From: CAYVQE01 sp964633205
GTDB taxonomy: Bacteria; Myxococcota; B64-G9
DNA: 19,776 bases
Direction: 5' to 3'
Assembly: GCA_964633205.1 (NCBI GenBank)
Contig: CAZWFN010000121.1
Location: 1 to 19,776, forward strand
A program made the translations under genes and the position numbers. The notes beneath the pieces were generated by a model, which was not told where the DNA came from, did no database searches, and saw only the letters and a program-made list of their open reading frames with translations. Below, in pieces: positions 17,398 to 19,776 of the stretch (position 1 is its first letter; every line of letters starts with the position of its first letter).

Positions 17398-17877
17398 GTG
17401 GGCGGTGCTTCCAGCGGCATCTGGTCCCGGATCCAGGATTTCTTCGATGCGGTGCGCGATCTGGTGGTCAACCTGGTCTCCGATTTCAGGGAGTCCAACC
17501 GCTACTTCAAGATCAAGGCCGGCCTGATCGGGGGTTACTTGACCTTCAGCCTGGCCGTGGTCGTGGTCTTCGTACCACCGGGCGAGCTGAACGAGATCGA
17601 TGCCCGGCTGGTCATGGGCGAGGTCGAGATCATCGGCGGTCGCTTCTTCAAGGTGGTCAACGAGGGCGCCGCGACCTGGAAGAACATCGTGGTCACCTTC
17701 AACGACCGCTACCGGGCAGAGCATCTGGCCCTGCGGCCGGGAAGGAAGAAGGCGTTTTACTTCAAAGAATTCGAGGATCGCTCGGGCCGGGCGCCGCCCG
17801 AGGACATCCGGGTCCGCAAGCTGCGGATCGACTGCAGCGAAGGCGCATTCGAACGCGATTATACCAAACGAGAGTGA
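17398..17877 (+). CDS. Single-pass membrane protein with external domain, unknown
   Basis: Not recognised. It has 159 residues. Residues 8-30 look like an amphipathic cytoplasmic helix; 41-60 are one membrane helix ending in Pro-Pro-Gly; the remaining 100 residues are a probable beta-rich periplasmic domain (V-M-G-E-V-E-I-I-G-G-R-F-F-K-V-V-N-E-G, then W-K-N-I-V-V-T-F-N-D-R-Y) that recalls domains describing covalent or stress-exposed envelope proteins only in general composition, so no function is claimed. GTG 17398 lies 7 bp after GAGGAGGAG, itself the end of the upstream gene, so it is almost certainly cotranslated with the CpaF-type ATPase and may work with it at the inner membrane. Confidence 0.85.
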   Translation: MGGASSGIWSRIQDFFDAVRDLVVNLVSDFRESNRYFKIKAGLIGGYLTFSLAVVVVFVPPGELNEIDARLVMGEVEIIGGRFFKVVNEGAATWKNIVVTFNDRYRAEHLALRPGRKKAFYFKEFEDRSGRAPPEDIRVRKLRIDCSEGAFERDYTKRE

Positions 17878-17938
17878 AGCTTCGCGTCCTGCGCGGCGTC
17901 GATCGATGGAGCCGCGGACGCCGAGGCGAGGAGGACCG

Positions 17939-18604
17939 ATGAGGGCAAAGACTCTGGGAATCGCGCTGCTGGGCCTGGCCGTGGTGCTGGTCGCGGCCCC
18001 GGCCGAGGCCAAGCGCAAGAAGGGCAAGAAGAACCAGAACGTCACCAAGGTGATCCCCAAGAAGGCGTTCATCGAAGCGATCGAGAAGCTGGCCGAGGAG
18101 GAGCGGGTGCCGGTGGCTTCCTCGACCCTGGTGGAGAAGGGGCGCGGCGAGGACTACTACGGCGTCGGCAAGCTGCTCGACGGCGATGAGGAGACCTTCT
18201 GGGCCGAGGGGGCCAAGGGCGGCGGCTGGCACGAGTGGATCGCGCTGCACCTGCCCGACGACACCACCCACGTCGAGATCACACCCGGGGCCGGCAAGGA
18301 GCAGTTCGAGAACTTCAACCGGCCGAAGCGGTTGTGGCTGGATGTCTACCTGGTCAAGCTCAAGCGCGACAAGCGGACCGACGAGAAGAAGATCACCTTC
18401 GAATGGCTCGGCCGCACCAAGTATCGCTTTGAGGACAAGCCCCAGCCGGTGCGCAAGAAGGTGCCGGCCAAGCTGCCCGAGCTGGCCATGACCATGCGCA
18501 CTTTTTATGTCGGGGTCGTCATCTTGCGCCACATCTACAAGGGCCAGTTCAACGACACCTCGATCGCCGAGATCAAGCCGTCCGCCGTCTGGGGTGAGCT
18601 GTAG
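17939..18604 (+). CDS. Secreted protein resembling the NADase-type glycan-binding domain
   Basis: A secreted protein of 221 residues. Residues 1-24 are a clean Sec signal peptide ending A-E-A, followed by a Lys/Arg-rich stretch. The rest resembles the discoidin-like domain called NADase-type glycan-binding: Y-G-V-G-K-L-L-D-G-D-E-E-T-F-W-A-E-G near 75-92, W-H-E-W-I-A-L-H-L and the later N-R-P-K-R-L-W-L-D-V-Y and L-R-H-I-Y-K-G-Q-F-N-D-T-S-I-A-E-I segments. No catalytic domain is attached. ATG 17939 is chosen over the upstream open frame because GAGGAGG lies 4 bp before it and the signal peptide begins there. It follows the CpaF-type ATPase and the membrane protein by 61 bp. A glycan ligand is plausible from the family, but unproven. 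Confidence 0.85.
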   Translation: MRAKTLGIALLGLAVVLVAAPAEAKRKKGKKNQNVTKVIPKKAFIEAIEKLAEEERVPVASSTLVEKGRGEDYYGVGKLLDGDEETFWAEGAKGGGWHEWIALHLPDDTTHVEITPGAGKEQFENFNRPKRLWLDVYLVKLKRDKRTDEKKITFEWLGRTKYRFEDKPQPVRKKVPAKLPELAMTMRTFYVGVVILRHIYKGQFNDTSIAEIKPSAVWGEL

Positions 18605-18613
18605 CCGCGCGAC

Positions 18614-19201
18614 TCACTTGCGGCGCCGGCCGCGACCGCGGCCACCGCGTTTGCCGCCGCCACCGCCACCACCACCGCCACCACCACCAGCGCCGTCGAT
18701 GTTGCGCACGTACTCGATGAACGCGGCCCGGTCATCCATGATGTTGTGGTAGGACTTCTTGTTGGACTTGCGCCCGCCGCCGCGCCGCCGGTTGCCGCTC
18801 TTGGCATCGGCGTCGCCGCCGCGGCTGGCCGTTCCCGAGCGCAGCTTGCCGGTCGATTTGATGGCCACGCCGGTGTTGATCAGCTCGGCCGCCAGCTGCT
18901 CGGGCTCCAGGCCATCCTCCAGGGCCAAAAAGGCCAGCTCGCGGTGGAGGCTGGGGCTCAGGCTGACGGTCAGCTCGCCACTGAACTCGGCCCGATCCAG
19001 CGGCTGCGGCAGCTCGCGCTCCTCTCCGGCCGCCTGGCGGATGGCTTCGTCGATGGCTTCCTCGGCTTTGGTCAGCGCTTCACCGCGCGACGCGGCGTAG
19101 GCCTTGACGTCGCCCAGCTCCGGCACCCGGGCCACGAAATGCGAACGCTCCGGGTCGTAGTGCACCAGAATACGGTAACCGTCGGGAATCATTTCACCCA
19201 T
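18614..19201 (-). CDS. HicB-like protein with ribbon-helix-helix and Gly/Arg-rich tail
   Basis: A HicB-family antitoxin-like protein of 195 residues without a toxin gene. Residues 4-55 resemble the HicB partial RNase-H-like domain (Y-R-I-L-V-H-Y-D-P-E ... F-V-A-R-V-P-E-L-G-D ... A-E-E-A-I-D-E-A-I). Residues 73-115 resemble its CopG-like DNA-binding part (F-S-G-E-L-T-V-S-L-S-P-S-L-H-R-E-L). The tail is unusual: basic 118-150, a conserved-looking S-Y-H-N-I-M-D-D-R-A-A-F-I-E-Y-V segment (150-165), twelve glycines (172-183) and an R/G/K cluster like an RGG box. The start at 19201 is preferred to ATG 19219 because GGAGGA then lies 10 bp upstream. The upstream small membrane gene is 36 bp away and probably shares its promoter. 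It meets the gene at 17939-18604 tail to tail, 9 bp apart. Nucleic-acid binding is likely; a toxin-neutralising role is doubtful without HicA. Confidence 0.85.
   Translation of the reverse strand: MGEMIPDGYRILVHYDPERSHFVARVPELGDVKAYAASRGEALTKAEEAIDEAIRQAAGEERELPQPLDRAEFSGELTVSLSPSLHRELAFLALEDGLEPEQLAAELINTGVAIKSTGKLRSGTASRGGDADAKSGNRRRGGGRKSNKKSYHNIMDDRAAFIEYVRNIDGAGGGGGGGGGGGGKRGGRGRGRRRK
18653..18688 (-). repeat. Twelve-codon polyglycine tract
   Basis: Twelve consecutive GGC/GGT codons in the HicB-like gene, a trinucleotide repeat that could slip in multiples of three. GGT is frequent here, although the gene otherwise prefers G/C in the third position. Confidence 0.9.
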
Positions 19202-19237
19202 CTTTTCTTCTTCCTCCATGCATGGCAGTGGCGTTCT

Positions 19238-19513
19238 TCATCGTAGAACGCGGGTGGTCCACACCAGGAATACGATCAACCCGGCGGCCGCGACAGCCAG
19301 CAGCGCTGCGCCGAGCGGCCCGAGCAAGGGGGAACGGCGTTCGACCTTCACCGGCCGTCGCTCGCCGCGGCCCCGCCGGCGCAAGCTGTCGGCCAGCCGG
19401 TGCACCGAGCGGTTCGACAGCAGTGCCAGGACGAAGTACACCCCGAACAGCCCCAGCACCCCGCCAGCGATCACCAAGATCCGCTGGACCGAGTCGTCCG
19501 CCAGAAAATCCAC
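19238..19513 (-). CDS. Small two-helix membrane protein
   Basis: Not recognised. It has 91 residues: one membrane helix near 9-32 (V-Q-R-I-L-V-I-A-G-G-V-L-G-L-F-G-V), a strongly basic Arg-rich loop (34-60) and a second helix near 62-86, with both termini short. By the positive-inside rule the Arg-rich loop should face the cytoplasm. GTG 19513 is chosen because AGGAG lies 5 bp upstream; the frame is open further upstream, to 19645, but that part lies across the promoter. An ATG two bases upstream is out of frame. It is the first gene behind the strong promoter at 19632-19661, with the HicB-like gene next. Confidence 0.75.
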   Translation of the reverse strand: MDFLADDSVQRILVIAGGVLGLFGVYFVLALLSNRSVHRLADSLRRRGRGERRPVKVERRSPLLGPLGAALLAVAAAGLIVFLVWTTRVLR

Positions 19514-19631
19514 CCATGCTCCTGACCGGCTCCTGCGGCCGGTTGCGACAACGAAACCGTTTGTCCTTGCGCTCCGGACCGGGACCCGGGGAGGGATAAT
19601 GGGCCCCCTGGTGCAACGGAGAACTGTTTCA

Positions 19632-19661
19632 ATGCTAGCACGCACAGCCCGATTTTGTCAA
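19632..19661 (-). promoter_or_regulatory. Strong promoter of the membrane protein and HicB-like genes
   Basis: On the minus strand a perfect TTGACA (19656-19661), an 18-bp spacer and TAGCAT (19632-19637) preceded by TGC. It is the closest to consensus in the window. Start expected near 19625, 13 bp after the end of the repeat copy in reading direction to the -35. Confidence 0.75.
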
Positions 19662-19674
19662 TCCAAACCGCAAC

Positions 19675-19776
19675 CGAGGCATCCGCGTTGTCAGCAAATC
19701 AGCGCTACGTCTAGCTGCCGTGCCAGGAGGGAAATCCGGATACCCCAAAACGGCGGTCGTTCGCAGCCGCTGAAGA
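19675..19776 (-). repeat. 102-bp repeat, right copy, cut by the window end
   Basis: Inverted partner of 137-238: 99 of 102 positions match. The substitutions damage the 7-bp hairpin of the left copy (two of its pairs are lost), so that fold is not conserved. The copy continues to the last base, so its full length is unknown. It is directed toward the promoter and gene on the minus strand, as the left copy is on the plus strand. Confidence 0.9.

Larger units (their letters stand above)
19514..19776. other. Gene-free right end: leader, promoter, repeat
   Basis: No gene is seen. Reading leftward on the minus strand the region holds the second copy of the 102-bp repeat, a near-consensus promoter and a leader of about 110 nt. 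The leader contains a perfect 6-bp hairpin (19525-19530 with 19538-19543) next to the ribosome site of the small membrane protein gene. Confidence 0.7.

Noticed and set aside
18614..19513. Complete hicAB toxin-antitoxin locus
   Set aside because: No HicA-like gene (small protein with the G-x-H motif) is present on either side. The neighbour is a two-helix membrane protein.
19194..19616. 140-codon minus-strand frame overlapping the small membrane protein
   Set aside because: Its ATG is two bases from the chosen GTG, but the product is Arg/Gly-rich with no hydrophobic pattern. The GTG frame gives two clean membrane helices.

Overview
The window comes from a high-GC bacterium, most likely a myxobacterium or close relative (Myxococcota). 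The main clue is the C-terminus of the subtilisin-like protease: a Cys-Gly-Cys motif, a hydrophobic helix and an Arg cluster, which is the MYXO-CTERM sorting signal. The gene order secA, then rpsB-tsf-pyrH-frr-uppS-cdsA-dxr, is a chromosomal housekeeping locus. I see no plasmid, phage, insertion sequence, tRNA, rRNA or CRISPR array.

Layout: (1) 1-334 has no gene and carries one copy of a 102-bp repeat. (2) 335-4099 (+) is a compact three-gene set: a Cys-rich lipoprotein, a single-domain response regulator and a secreted KP-43-like subtilisin with a MYXO-CTERM tail. (3) 4089-4595 (-) is an unrecognised helical protein, convergent with the protease. (4) 4813-7548 (+) is secA, behind a good promoter and a leader that can form two mutually exclusive hairpins. 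(5) 7549-7979 is a long structured spacer with candidate promoters. (6) 7980-14667 (+) runs rpsB, tsf, pyrH, frr, a multi-pass membrane protein, uppS, cdsA and dxr. These cover translation (S2, EF-Ts, ribosome recycling), UMP phosphorylation, and isoprenoid, undecaprenyl and phospholipid precursor synthesis. (7) 14664-15584 (-) encodes a zinc-ribbon, acidic, four-helix membrane protein that is divergent from (8) 15726-18604 (+), an unaccompanied CpaF-type secretion ATPase, a single-pass membrane protein and a secreted protein resembling the NADase-type glycan-binding domain. (9) 18614-19513 (-) holds a small two-helix membrane protein and a HicB-like protein with a Gly/Arg-rich tail and no HicA. 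(10) 19514-19776 carries a near-consensus promoter and the second, inverted copy of the 102-bp repeat, which runs off the end of the window.

The most interesting items are: the 97%-identical inverted repeat at the two window ends, each copy pointing at a gene start; the mirror-symmetric cysteine spacing in the lipoprotein; the switch-like secA leader; a recurring TGCTAG extended -10 element; the HicB-like protein with an RGG-like tail; and the CpaF module without the rest of a Tad system. The housekeeping assignments are firm. The accessory assignments rest on motif recognition only.
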